18,137 bases of DNA. It comes from UBA11373 sp046714175. Its GTDB lineage: Bacteria; Actinomycetota; Acidimicrobiia; Spongiisociales; UBA11373. A model generated the notes under the pieces. It saw only the letters and a list, made by a program, of their open reading frames with translations, was not told the DNA's origin and made no database searches. This document shows, one piece after another, positions 1-6,527 of the stretch (within the stretch, counting starts at the first letter, position 1; each line of letters starts with the position of its first letter). The stretch spans positions 1 to 18,137 of the forward strand of contig JBKKBI010000002.1 of the NCBI GenBank assembly GCA_046714175.1, read 5' to 3'. A program made the translations under genes and the position numbers.

Positions 1-71
1 GCCCGGTGGTGGCGGTGCTGAGCGGGGGAAATGTCGACCCCCAAGTGCTATCGACGGCGATTGCTGGGTAG
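1..71 (+). CDS. PLP-dependent threonine/serine dehydratase, C-terminal fragment
   Basis: Only the last 22 complete codons are present; the gene begins before the window. The frame starting at base 3 reads PVVAVLSGGNVDPQVLS and ends at TAG 69-71. The hydrophobic strand followed by SGGN-(V/I)-D is the C-terminal signature of fold-type II threonine ammonia-lyases and serine racemase-like enzymes, where the serine contacts the PLP pyridine nitrogen. The protein stops about 11 residues after SGGNVD, so it lacks the ACT regulatory domain that follows in long forms. This suggests the short, TdcB-like architecture. Known role of the family: deamination of L-threonine to 2-oxobutyrate (isoleucine synthesis or catabolism). 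The choice between ilvA and tdcB cannot be made from this fragment. The gene is convergent with the nuclease gene, with a 116-bp gap. Confidence 0.72.
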   Translation, partial: PVVAVLSGGNVDPQVLSTAIAG

Positions 72-72
72 G

Positions 73-166
73 TTGTCCGTTGTCTGTCATCTGTGATCTG
101 TCATTTGTGATCTGTCGAGTCCGTTCCCAACCGGTAACTGGTAGCCCGTAACCGGTAACCGGCAAC
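73..166. repeat. Two adjacent heptanucleotide repeat tracts (intergenic)
   Basis: The gap between the dehydratase stop and the nuclease stop holds two 7-bp periodic tracts. Tract A (84-118) is five units of CTGTSAT-like sequence (CTGTCAT, CTGTGAT and variants). Tract B (129-166) is five units of AACCGGT-like sequence (AACCGGT, AACTGGT, AGCCCGT, AACCGGC) plus a partial unit. I see no coding potential and no terminator-like U tract. The same two motif classes recur at 1854-1902 and 2323-2371. The arrangement resembles the short tandemly repeated heptanucleotides (STRR) described in filamentous cyanobacteria, but origin and function here are unknown. Confidence 0.8.
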
Positions 167-187
167 GCCTCGACGCCTCGAACCACC

Positions 188-1813
188 TCAGACAGCAATC
201 CGCGTCAATACCTTTACCGGGCGCGTCGGGAGCCAGAGCGGCGCCGACGATTCGATGAGTTGCACCGTCCCCGCCTCCAGCCACCGCCACACCAGGTGCG
301 CCTCCTCGGCATCCACAGTGGTGCGTGCCACCTCTTCGACCGTTCCTCCCGGGTCGGCGGGGAGCAGCGGGGGCTGGGCCCCGCCGGGCCAGGCCGCCAC
401 CAGGCGGCCGCGATCGACCAGGGCGCCGCCGTCGGTGCCCTCGAGGCGCATCAACCCGGCGTGCTGCATCGCTCCCCACGCTCGGCGCCGTTGCAGCGCC
501 GAGGCCAGCGCCCGGTGCCGGTCGCGCACCCACCCCGCTTCCTCGAAGCGCCGCTCCCGGGCCAGGGAGGCGATACGCGTCTCCAGGGGCCGCAACAGCA
601 GATCGGGGTTCGTGGCGACGCCGGAGACGAGGCGCTCCACGACCGGGGCATAGGCGGACTCGTCGAGGGTGCCATCGCAGGGGCAGAGGGCATCACCGAG
701 TTGGGCAAACGAGCACGGAGCGGAACGCGATCCCGGGGGATGGGTGCAGCGCCGCACCGGGGTGGCATCCCACAGGGCCTCCATCACGGTGCGGGCGGTG
801 GTGAGGGAGCGGAAGGGGCCGAGGTGGAAGTGCGCCTCGGGAGCGATGCTGCGAGCCAGGGCCAGGCGGGGAAAGCGCTCCCGGGTGAGCCGGACAAAAT
901 GCGACGACCGCGGTGGCTTGGAGCGACGGTTGTGCCGAGGTCGGTGTGCGGAGATGAGCCGCAGCTCGGTCACCTCGGCTTCCAACTCGGTGGCGCACAC
1001 CCGGTGATCGATCGCGGCCAGTTCGCGCAACATCTGCTCCACCGATTTCCGCTCGTCGCCGTAGAAGTAGGAGCGCACCCGGGAGCGCAGATCCTTGGCC
1101 TTGCCGATGTAGAACACCTCGCCGCGCCGATCGCGGAAGAGATAGACGCCGGGATGCCGGGGCAGTCCATCGGCAAGTGAGATCTTGCGGAAGTCGGGGC
1201 GTCCCCGCGACGCGGGGAAGGCGAGCAGGTCGTCGAGGTGGGTGATGCCCAAGGCACCGGCGCGCTCCAGCAGCCCCCAGAACACGTGGGCGGTGGCGGT
1301 GGCATCTTCGAGGGCGCGATGGATCGGCGGTGCTGGTGCCCGGAAGTGGGCCGCCAGCGTGCCGAGTCGAAAGTCGCGCACCTCGGCGGGGAGCAGCCGC
1401 CGCGCCAGGCGCAAGGTATCGAGAGTCCGGTTAGGGATGCGTCCATACCCATGTGCCGCCGCCGCGGCGTGGAGGTATCCCATGTCGTAGCGAACGTTGT
1501 GCCCGACGATGACGGCGTCGCCGACGAACTCGAGGAATGTCGGGATCACCGCAGCCACCCGGGGCGCTCCCCTCAGCAGCCTATGAGTGATGCCGGTGAG
1601 CATCGTGATCGCCGGTGGGATGGGCAGACCGGGATCCACCAGGGTGTGGAAGGTGCGCTCCACCTCGCCCCCGACGAAACGAATGGCCCCGATCTCAGTG
1701 ATCCCCAGGTCGGCGGCCACCCCGCCGGTGGTCTCGATGTCGAGGATGCAGAACGGCACAGTGGACAGGTGGGCGCCCATATCTTCGAAGGTGCGTTGCA
1801 GCGGAAGCGGCAC
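188..1813 (-). CDS. Fused DEDDh 3'-5' exonuclease / GIY-YIG (UvrC-like) nuclease
   Basis: A 541-residue fusion protein. The N-terminal third is a DnaQ-family DEDDh exonuclease: Exo I DIETTG (D25, E27), Exo II HNVRYD (H105-D110) and Exo III HRALED (H165, D170). A GIY-YIG domain follows at about 218-295, with GVY (222-224), YIGKAKDLRSRV (235-246) and a candidate catalytic Glu in ELEAEVTEL. Next come four cysteines (C356, C367, C377, C379) placed like the Fe-S ligands of UvrC. A UVR-like helix (about 410-440, ending FEEAGWVRDRHRAL) could contact UvrB. Similar fusions occur in mycobacteria. The inferred role is damage-inducible DNA repair, incising and trimming strands. The GTG start at 1813 is preferred because a -10 element lies 6 nt upstream, implying a leaderless mRNA. 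ATG at 1780 is an alternative but would remove 11 residues and has no good ribosome site. Confidence 0.9.
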   Translation of the reverse strand: MPLPLQRTFEDMGAHLSTVPFCILDIETTGGVAADLGITEIGAIRFVGGEVERTFHTLVDPGLPIPPAITMLTGITHRLLRGAPRVAAVIPTFLEFVGDAVIVGHNVRYDMGYLHAAAAAHGYGRIPNRTLDTLRLARRLLPAEVRDFRLGTLAAHFRAPAPPIHRALEDATATAHVFWGLLERAGALGITHLDDLLAFPASRGRPDFRKISLADGLPRHPGVYLFRDRRGEVFYIGKAKDLRSRVRSYFYGDERKSVEQMLRELAAIDHRVCATELEAEVTELRLISAHRPRHNRRSKPPRSSHFVRLTRERFPRLALARSIAPEAHFHLGPFRSLTTARTVMEALWDATPVRRCTHPPGSRSAPCSFAQLGDALCPCDGTLDESAYAPVVERLVSGVATNPDLLLRPLETRIASLARERRFEEAGWVRDRHRALASALQRRRAWGAMQHAGLMRLEGTDGGALVDRGRLVAAWPGGAQPPLLPADPGGTVEEVARTTVDAEEAHLVWRWLEAGTVQLIESSAPLWLPTRPVKVLTRIAV

Positions 1814-1819
1814 CGGCTC

Positions 1820-1825
1820 ACGCTA
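1820..1825 (-). promoter_or_regulatory. Candidate -10 element for leaderless nuclease transcript
   Basis: On the minus strand TAGCGT fits the actinobacterial TANNNT -10 consensus. It is followed by 6 nt (GAGCCG) and then the GTG start codon at 1813. That spacing places the transcription start on the start codon, as in leaderless mRNAs common in Actinobacteria. No Shine-Dalgarno sequence is present, which agrees. TANNNT alone has low information content, so this rests on position and on the adjoining LexA box. Confidence 0.5.
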
Positions 1826-1826
1826 G

Positions 1827-1842
1827 TCGAACAGGTGTTCGG
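1827..1842 (-). promoter_or_regulatory. LexA-binding SOS box
   Basis: TCGAACAGGTGTTCGG contains CGAAC-AGGT-GTTCG, an exact match to the Gram-positive/actinobacterial LexA box form CGAAC-N4-GTTCG with perfect 5-bp arms (6-bp when the inner A/T pair is counted). It lies 13 nt upstream of the nuclease GTG start and directly upstream of the candidate -10, so bound LexA would block RNA polymerase. It lies 71 bp before the divergent cupin start and could also touch that promoter. The association with a DNA-repair nuclease strongly supports the reading. The LexA gene itself is not in the window. Confidence 0.82.
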
Positions 1843-1853
1843 GGCGGAAGACC

Positions 1854-1902
1854 GCCAGCTGCCAGCCGCCGACTACCAGCCAGACTCATGAGTCATGACA
1901 GG
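1854..1902. repeat. Degenerate heptad repeat in divergent intergenic region
   Basis: Seven in-phase 7-bp blocks run from 1854 to 1902. The first four are clearly related (GCCAGCT, GCCAGCC, GCCGACT, ACCAGCC). The last region includes ATGACAG (1895-1901), the reverse complement of the CTGTCAT unit at 84-90. Read on the minus strand, the order is CTGT-type units followed by CTGG-type units, as in the tract at 73-166. It is therefore a more decayed, inverted copy of the same composite repeat. It ends in the Shine-Dalgarno region of the cupin gene. Confidence 0.5.
1883..1894. promoter_or_regulatory. 12-bp perfect palindrome upstream of cupin gene
   Basis: GACTCATGAGTC is a perfect palindrome located 19 nt before the cupin ATG and just upstream of its Shine-Dalgarno. 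The position suits an operator or a short mRNA hairpin. It also falls within the heptad tract, so it may simply be a by-product of the repeats. No regulator can be assigned. Confidence 0.3.
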
Positions 1903-1913
1903 AGGCGCTTCCG

Positions 1914-2300
1914 ATGATTCACCGTAAGGCAACCGCTATCCCCTGGGTTTCTGCCGGGCTGGACCACTTCACCGGGGAGGTGTGGTTTGGGCCGCTGCAT
2001 TCGCCAGCCGATCCGCGCGATCTCAACGTGCTCGGGGTGCGCTTTTCCCCCGGGGCGCGCAGCGACTGGCATTCCCATCCGGGCGGGCAGGTGCTCTACA
2101 TCCTGGATGGAACAGCCCGGGTGGGGACCGACGAGGCGACGATCGTGGCCGGACCCGGTGATGCCGTTCACGCCGCTTCCGGGGTGGTGCATTGGCACGG
2201 TGCCGGACCCGACGCACCGATGACCCACCTTTCGATCACCCACAACGGCGCTACGGAATGGCTGCCGCGGAAGGTGAGCGATCAGGAGTACCGCGGCTGA
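1914..2300 (+). CDS. Small mono-cupin metalloprotein
   Basis: A 128-residue single-domain cupin. Motif 1 contains WHSHPGGQ (H53, H55, Q59) and motif 2 contains GDAVHAASGVVHWHG (H93, or H95). The His-x-His-x3-Gln plus His set is the 3-His/1-Gln metal site reported for manganese cupins such as the Granulicella hydroxynitrile lyase and its relatives. The usual cupin glutamate is replaced by Gln. A divalent metal (Mn, Fe or Ni) is likely, but the reaction cannot be assigned; relatives include carboxymuconolactone-decarboxylase-associated cupins of unknown role. The start is well supported: AGGAGG at 1900-1905 lies 8 nt before ATG. It is the only complete plus-strand gene in the window, and it is divergent from the SOS-type nuclease and convergent with the methyltransferase. 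Confidence 0.85.
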   Translation: MIHRKATAIPWVSAGLDHFTGEVWFGPLHSPADPRDLNVLGVRFSPGARSDWHSHPGGQVLYILDGTARVGTDEATIVAGPGDAVHAASGVVHWHGAGPDAPMTHLSITHNGATEWLPRKVSDQEYRG

Positions 2301-2322
2301 CGCCGCCGGACGTTGCGGGTCA

Positions 2323-2371
2323 CCAGTTGCCGGCTCGAACTGGAAACCGGTAACCGGTAACCGGTAACGAA
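2323..2371. repeat. Third heptad tract with short inverted repeat
   Basis: In the 82-bp convergent gap after the cupin stop, an inverted pair CCAGTT (2323-2328) / AACTGG (2338-2343) is followed by three exact AACCGGT units (2345-2365) and a partial fourth. The unit is identical to tract B at 129-166. There is no U run after the hairpin on either strand, so I do not call a terminator. Confidence 0.7.
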
Positions 2372-2382
2372 CAGCCGACAGC

Positions 2383-3192
2383 TCAGCTCTCGTGCCGCGC
2401 TCGCTGTCGGCGCGCTTCGAACAGCAAAATCCCCGCCGCCATCGCGGCGTTGAGGCTGTCCACCGAGCCCGGCATGGGGATGAATACCCGGGTATCGGCG
2501 GCTTCGAGCCACACCGCAGTGAGACCGTATTGCTCGGCGCCGATCACGATTGCCACCGGTCGGCGCATGTCGGTCGAGTAGTGCGGGGTGTCACCGGCGG
2601 GGGTGGCGGCGAGGATGGCCACCCCGGCGGAGCGGAGATGGGCGATGGTGGCCGCCGATTCGGCGATCGCCAGGGGAACCGTAAAGACCGTTCCCAGGGA
2701 CGCCCGGACCACGTTCGGATTGAAGGGATCGGTGGTGGGATCGGCCACGATCACACCGTGGGCGCCGGCGGCCTCGGCGGTGCGCAGCATCGTGCCCAGA
2801 TTGCCCGGCTTCTCGATCGACTCTGCCACGAGTAGGAGCGCATCGGGCGGGAGCGGGATGCGGGTCAGGCCGGTGTCGAAGGCGATCGCCACCGCCAGCA
2901 GCCCCTCGGGGCGGTCGCGATACGAGGCCCTGCGGAAGGGGGTCTCATCGACCTCGACCAACTCCGCGCCCGCGGCGACTGCGGTCGCTGCCAGTGCGGG
3001 TTCGTTGCCGCCGAGATACAGGCTCGGGCACGTGTACAGCGTCTCGATCACCAGCCCGGCGGCGACGGCCCGGGTCAACTCCCGGAAACCCTCGACGATG
3101 AAACGCCCGGTCGTGTCGCGCTCGCGGCGCTGCCGCAGTCGCACCAGGGCCTTGATGCGGGCATTGGCGGTGCTGCTGATCGGCGCGGTCAC
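2383..3192 (-). CDS. TrmH/SpoU-family RNA 2'-O-methyltransferase
   Basis: A 269-residue SPOUT (alpha/beta-knot) methyltransferase that transfers a methyl group from S-adenosylmethionine to a ribose 2'-OH in tRNA or rRNA. The N-terminal substrate-binding segment contains GRFIVEGFRELTRAV (about 29-43). Motif 1 is NLGTMLRTAEAAG (N131, catalytic R137), motif 2 is IGAEQYGL (about 217-224), and motif 3 is IPMPGSVDSLNAAMA (about 238-252), the knot that binds the cofactor. The RNA target (for example a 23S G2251-like site or a tRNA position) is not evident. The GTG start at 3192 is chosen because its GTGA overlaps the TGA stop of the preceding TPM gene, and because SpoU homology begins right there. 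Upstream residues of the same frame would be translated from the glycine-rich tail of the neighbour. Confidence 0.9.
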   Translation of the reverse strand: MTAPISSTANARIKALVRLRQRRERDTTGRFIVEGFRELTRAVAAGLVIETLYTCPSLYLGGNEPALAATAVAAGAELVEVDETPFRRASYRDRPEGLLAVAIAFDTGLTRIPLPPDALLLVAESIEKPGNLGTMLRTAEAAGAHGVIVADPTTDPFNPNVVRASLGTVFTVPLAIAESAATIAHLRSAGVAILAATPAGDTPHYSTDMRRPVAIVIGAEQYGLTAVWLEAADTRVFIPMPGSVDSLNAAMAAGILLFEARRQRARHES

Positions 3193-5471
3193 CAGCCGCT
3201 GCCGCCCGATGAACCACCGCCCCCGCCACCGCCTCCACCACCGCCTCCGAAGCCGCCGCCCCCACCGAACCCGCCAAAGCCACCGCTGCCCGACGATCCC
3301 CATGACGACCCGCCGGAGGATCCGGATCCGAACCCCCCGCCGCCACCAAACCCACCCCACCACGACGAGCGGTTGCCACCCCAGGAGTTGTCGCGGTACA
3401 CCGGCTCCCAGCCCAGCGAACCGGACGAGCCCCTGGTGATGACCCAGTGGTAGTAGAAGAAGGTGAAGGGGTCGAACGATCCGTAGGTAGCCGGGATGTC
3501 GTCGCCGGTCCAGGAGTCCTTGCGGCGCGAGGTGCCCTCGTGGGCCAGCTCGGGGGCAAAGCGATCGGCGTCGTCGATAGCGGACCTGGCCAGCGATTGC
3601 CGCTGGGCGGCATAGGCGAGAGCAAAGGCGCGGGGACCGCGGCCGTCCGATGCCCCGAAGGCTGCGGCGATGTCGGCGTACGAGCCAGTGAGTCCGAGTG
3701 CGCCGAGGGCCTCCCGGGCCTCGATCCACCGTTCCACGGCGCGGCTCGGCTCCAGGGAGATGGCGAGTACCCCGGCGACGGCCCGGCGGGCCTCGCTCTC
3801 CACCCCGTGGCCGGCCAGGGTGGCCAGCAACTCCCGATACACCTCCACTCCGTCGTCGCGGCGTCGCAGCAGGGCGGCGGCTATCGACACCGGCAGTCCC
3901 AGTTCGGTGGCGGTGGCCCGGATCCGGCGCACCTCGGCGGGGTCGCGCAGACCGGCGAGGGCATACTCCACCGCGTCGCCGGGGGAGGCGCCATCGTTGC
4001 GCCGCCGCTGATAGGTGGCGACGAACTCGTCGAGGTTGTCCTCGTCGGCATTCATCAGGAGCAGGGCGGCGATGGCATCGACATCGAGTCCGTCGCGCAC
4101 CAACGCGTCGCCTGTGGTGCGGAGGTCGTCGCGCAGTGCCTCGTAGTGGCTGGCTGCCAGGTCGACGTCGTCGTCGAGATCGGCAAGTGCTGCTGCCACC
4201 GCGGGACGGGCGGTCGATGCGGGGAGGCGCTTGTAGAGATCGGTGAGGCGCTCGGTCTTGGCCTCGGCGGTGTGGAACGCAGCGTCGATCTCGGCAATGG
4301 TGTCGGTGAGGGGAGCATCGGCCACCAGCACCGGTGCCGACTGCAGCATCCGCACCCCCAGGTCCGTGGCGGCGGCAGGCCCGATCGGGGTGTCGGTGAG
4401 CCGGTCGGCGAGCTGCTCCGCAGTGCGCCGCCGCGCCTCAGCAAGGCGATGGGGCCGCAGCGCCGCGGCCAATGACTCCAACTCATCGAGACGGACCTGG
4501 AAAAGCGTTTCGTCCCCGGGGCGGAGAGCGAGCGCATCCCGAACCGCGGCCTGGAACCCCTCCTCGAGCATGGCGCGCTCCTGGGATACCTTGAGCTCGA
4601 GCGGCTCCTGCGCCTCGGTGAGCAGCCGTTCCCGGTCTATCACCTCCACTGCCCCCCAGCGCCACAGCGCCTGCAGCGCGGCGTCGTCGGCGGGAGAACG
4701 ACGCTCGTCGAGAGCGCGCAGCGCGGCGACCGCGTCGGCGGTGGCGGTGTCGTGTTTGGACCGCGGCGGCGGAGTGGTGTACTCGGCGAAGTCGGGGAGA
4801 TCGGCGCCGGTGGGCTGGAGCGTCTCGATCACGTCGTCGACCCGGGCGGCGCGGACGGTGGCGACGGAACGTTTCCGCTTGCGGCGGTCGCGCATCACGA
4901 TCATGCCCCCGGCTCCCGCCAGCGCCGCTCCACCCACCAGGCGGGCGACCCCCCCGCCGAAGTCACGACCGTCATCGCCTTGTCCGGCCCCACCGCTGAT
5001 GTTGATCTCCAGCGAGGTGAGGATGGCGGCGATGCCTCCGGAGTAGTCGCCGTTGGCAAAGTACGGGTTGCCCGCGGCGGCGACGCTGTCGAGGTTGGAC
5101 AGACTGAGCCCGGGCCCGGTGACGATCTCGGTACGGCGTTCGGCCAGCGCCACCAGCAGCACGATCCCGTCGTTGCGGGTCGGATCGCCCACACCCCAGG
5201 TGTTGCCGAGGTCTTCGGCGAAGGTGCGGGGGTCGCTTCCGGCGGTGGTCGCCACCACGACGACGGCGATCTCATGGCCGGTGGTGGTCACGAAGCGCCC
5301 GGCGGCGTCCTCGAGTGCGGTGTCGTCGCCGAGCACGCCGGCTTCGTCGGTGACCCACCCGTCACACACGATCCCGGCATAAGGAGGGCAGGTGGCGTTC
5401 TGGGCGGCCTGGGCGGGCAGGGCGATGATCACGAGCAGGGTGAGGACGCAGAGCAATCGGGGAGTGCGCAC
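3189..5471 (-). CDS. Large TPM-domain membrane protein with glycine-rich C-terminus
   Basis: About 760 residues. A signal peptide (residues 1-22, hydrophobic core LLCVLTLLVIIALPAQA) precedes a TPM domain (about 36-160) with the family motifs DEAGVL, HEIAVVVV and TRNDGIVLLVALAERR. A weak membrane segment rich in Gly/Ala/Val (about 172-193) ends at the basic stop-transfer RDRRKRKR. About 450 residues of Ala/Arg/Glu-rich, probably helical sequence follow, likely cytoplasmic. The last ~80 residues are a Gly/Ser/Trp/Phe tail ending in poly-Gly and GGSGW, as in YgcG-type TPM proteins. TPM domains are linked to envelope functions and, in plants, photosystem II repair; the role here is unknown. The start is GTG at 5471 because it directly yields the signal peptide; GTG at 5489 adds six residues. 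The gene is much longer than typical TPM proteins (about 250-350 residues). Confidence 0.8.
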   Translation of the reverse strand: MRTPRLLCVLTLLVIIALPAQAAQNATCPPYAGIVCDGWVTDEAGVLGDDTALEDAAGRFVTTTGHEIAVVVVATTAGSDPRTFAEDLGNTWGVGDPTRNDGIVLLVALAERRTEIVTGPGLSLSNLDSVAAAGNPYFANGDYSGGIAAILTSLEINISGGAGQGDDGRDFGGGVARLVGGAALAGAGGMIVMRDRRKRKRSVATVRAARVDDVIETLQPTGADLPDFAEYTTPPPRSKHDTATADAVAALRALDERRSPADDAALQALWRWGAVEVIDRERLLTEAQEPLELKVSQERAMLEEGFQAAVRDALALRPGDETLFQVRLDELESLAAALRPHRLAEARRRTAEQLADRLTDTPIGPAAATDLGVRMLQSAPVLVADAPLTDTIAEIDAAFHTAEAKTERLTDLYKRLPASTARPAVAAALADLDDDVDLAASHYEALRDDLRTTGDALVRDGLDVDAIAALLLMNADEDNLDEFVATYQRRRNDGASPGDAVEYALAGLRDPAEVRRIRATATELGLPVSIAAALLRRRDDGVEVYRELLATLAGHGVESEARRAVAGVLAISLEPSRAVERWIEAREALGALGLTGSYADIAAAFGASDGRGPRAFALAYAAQRQSLARSAIDDADRFAPELAHEGTSRRKDSWTGDDIPATYGSFDPFTFFYYHWVITRGSSGSLGWEPVYRDNSWGGNRSSWWGGFGGGGGFGSGSSGGSSWGSSGSGGFGGFGGGGGFGGGGGGGGGGGGSSGGSGW

Positions 5472-5490
5472 CCCCGAATCATGGCGCACC

Positions 5491-5504
5491 GGCGGTCCAC
5501 CGCC
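5491..5504. promoter_or_regulatory. Inverted repeat between oxidoreductase and TPM gene
   Basis: GGCGGTCCACCGCC has 6-bp perfect arms and a 2-bp centre. It lies in the 47-nt gap after the oxidoreductase stop and just upstream of the TPM gene starts. No U tract follows, so it is more likely an operator or an mRNA stem near the ribosome site than a terminator. Function is unassigned. Confidence 0.3.
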
Positions 5505-5518
5505 AATTGCCCCCGGTC

Positions 5519-5869
5519 TCACGGGACGATGTCGAGGGCGTACGGCGCTGAGGCGTCGCGCCATTTCGTCAGGTCGCCTCCGTAGCCGGGGTCGTACTTG
5601 GCGAACACGGTGGCCCGCGCCACAGCACGTTCCCGGCGCCCGGTGACCGGCCGTCCCGCCACTCGGTACTGGGTGCGGGCGATGCGAAACGTTGCCTCCG
5701 GACTGGCCTCCAGGTTGCGGCACCAGTCGCTCCCACTCCCGCCACCGGAGAGAAGGTAGATGATCCCGTCGGCGACCGCGAACCAGATTTCCACGGTATG
5801 GAGTCGTCCGCTGCGGCGCCCGGTGGTTGTCAGGTAGCCGAAGTCGGCATCGGCATGCTGTGGCTTCAT
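5519..5869 (-). CDS. Deazaflavin (F420)-type nitroreductase-family oxidoreductase
   Basis: A 116-residue protein of the split beta-barrel, pyridoxamine-oxidase-like fold. LTTTGRRSGRLHTVEIWF and the following YLLSGGGSGSDWCRNLEASPEATFRI match the pattern of Ddn-like deazaflavin-dependent nitroreductases: TTGRKSGR cofactor loop, an aromatic strand, then W-x-x-N-L-x-A-x-P. Members use F420H2, or sometimes FMN or heme, to reduce quinones, nitro compounds or other electrophiles. The cofactor is not proven from sequence. It is shorter than Ddn itself (about 150 residues), mainly at the N terminus. ATG at 5869 is preferred because its ATGA overlaps the TGA of the DUF1684 gene by 4 bp, implying translational coupling. 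The longer upstream extension overlaps that gene and has no homology. Confidence 0.78.
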   Translation of the reverse strand: MKPQHADADFGYLTTTGRRSGRLHTVEIWFAVADGIIYLLSGGGSGSDWCRNLEASPEATFRIARTQYRVAGRPVTGRRERAVARATVFAKYDPGYGGDLTKWRDASAPYALDIVP

Positions 5870-6486
5870 TCGAGGCGTTCCCCGGCTATGACGGCCACCG
5901 GAAGGTGGTTCTCGACCGGGGCTAGCGGGCACGACCATTCCGGGTCGTAAGCACATGAGGGGTGGTAGGCAAAGTTGAAGTCGAGTACCACTTCGCCGTC
6001 GCCGCCACCGAGATCAGCACCCTTGGCGGTGTCGAGCAGGTAACGACCGCCGCCATAGGTTCCGGCGCCGTTGGTACGGTCACGAAACGGGACAAAGACC
6101 CCTCCGGCATACCCGTCGAGCCAAAACAGGGTGAGGGAGCAATCGATACCGGCGATTCGAAACCCGGCCCGGCCGAAGGCCCTTGCTCCGGTCCCCGTGG
6201 GACCACTGGCGGGGAGGGATGTCGACCGGTCCTCGGTCGGCGCCACGGTGGTGACCATCCGCAGACCTGGTTCGTAGGGGTAGGAGCGGAGCTGGTACGT
6301 AAGGCGTTCCGCTGCCTTCACCGGGCTTTGGGGATGGGTGCGCAAGAGCCGCTGGCGCTCCGCGAGCCACATCTCCCATCCCTCCCGGGGCGGGAGGCGC
6401 CTGACGGCGGCGTACAGCTCGGACACGGCGCGCCGCCAGTCCCATAGCGCCAACGACGCCCCGGGCTCGGGGGGCGCGGTTTGCAC
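5866..6486 (-). CDS. DUF1684 family protein
   Basis: 206 residues from GTG 6486. The C-terminal half carries the DUF1684 hallmarks: FVPFRDRTNGAGTYGGGRYL (131-150), then LDFNFAYHPSCAYDPEWSCP (168-187) and PVENHLPVAVIAGE. Two conserved cysteines (C178, C186), the Asn-Pro-like turn and the acidic/Asn residues suggest a ligand or metal site, but the family has no established function. There is no signal peptide or membrane segment. The start is uncertain: GTG 6486 avoids overlap with the proX gene and precedes a plausible helix, whereas GTG 6516 or 6561 would lengthen the N terminus into low-complexity basic sequence. The stop overlaps the oxidoreductase start, so the two are probably made together. 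Confidence 0.82.
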   Translation of the reverse strand: MQTAPPEPGASLALWDWRRAVSELYAAVRRLPPREGWEMWLAERQRLLRTHPQSPVKAAERLTYQLRSYPYEPGLRMVTTVAPTEDRSTSLPASGPTGTGARAFGRAGFRIAGIDCSLTLFWLDGYAGGVFVPFRDRTNGAGTYGGGRYLLDTAKGADLGGGDGEVVLDFNFAYHPSCAYDPEWSCPLAPVENHLPVAVIAGERLE

Positions 6487-6527
6487 CTTTTCGCCGCCGG
6501 GCTCGGGGCGTCGCACGCTCTTGGTCG

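Noticed and set aside
87..533. Minus-strand frame running from inside the nuclease gene into the heptad repeats
   Set aside because: Its end is the translated 7-bp repeat (LPVTGYQLPVG-like) and its body is out of frame with the nuclease; not a gene.
2323..2343. Rho-independent terminator between cupin and methyltransferase
   Set aside because: The stem is only 6 bp with a 9-nt loop, and no T run follows on either strand.
3193..3729. N-terminal extension of the TrmH-like methyltransferase
   Set aside because: This stretch is the out-of-frame glycine-rich tail of the TPM gene (translated as Arg/Trp-rich sequence). SpoU homology begins at GTG 3192, which overlaps the TPM stop.
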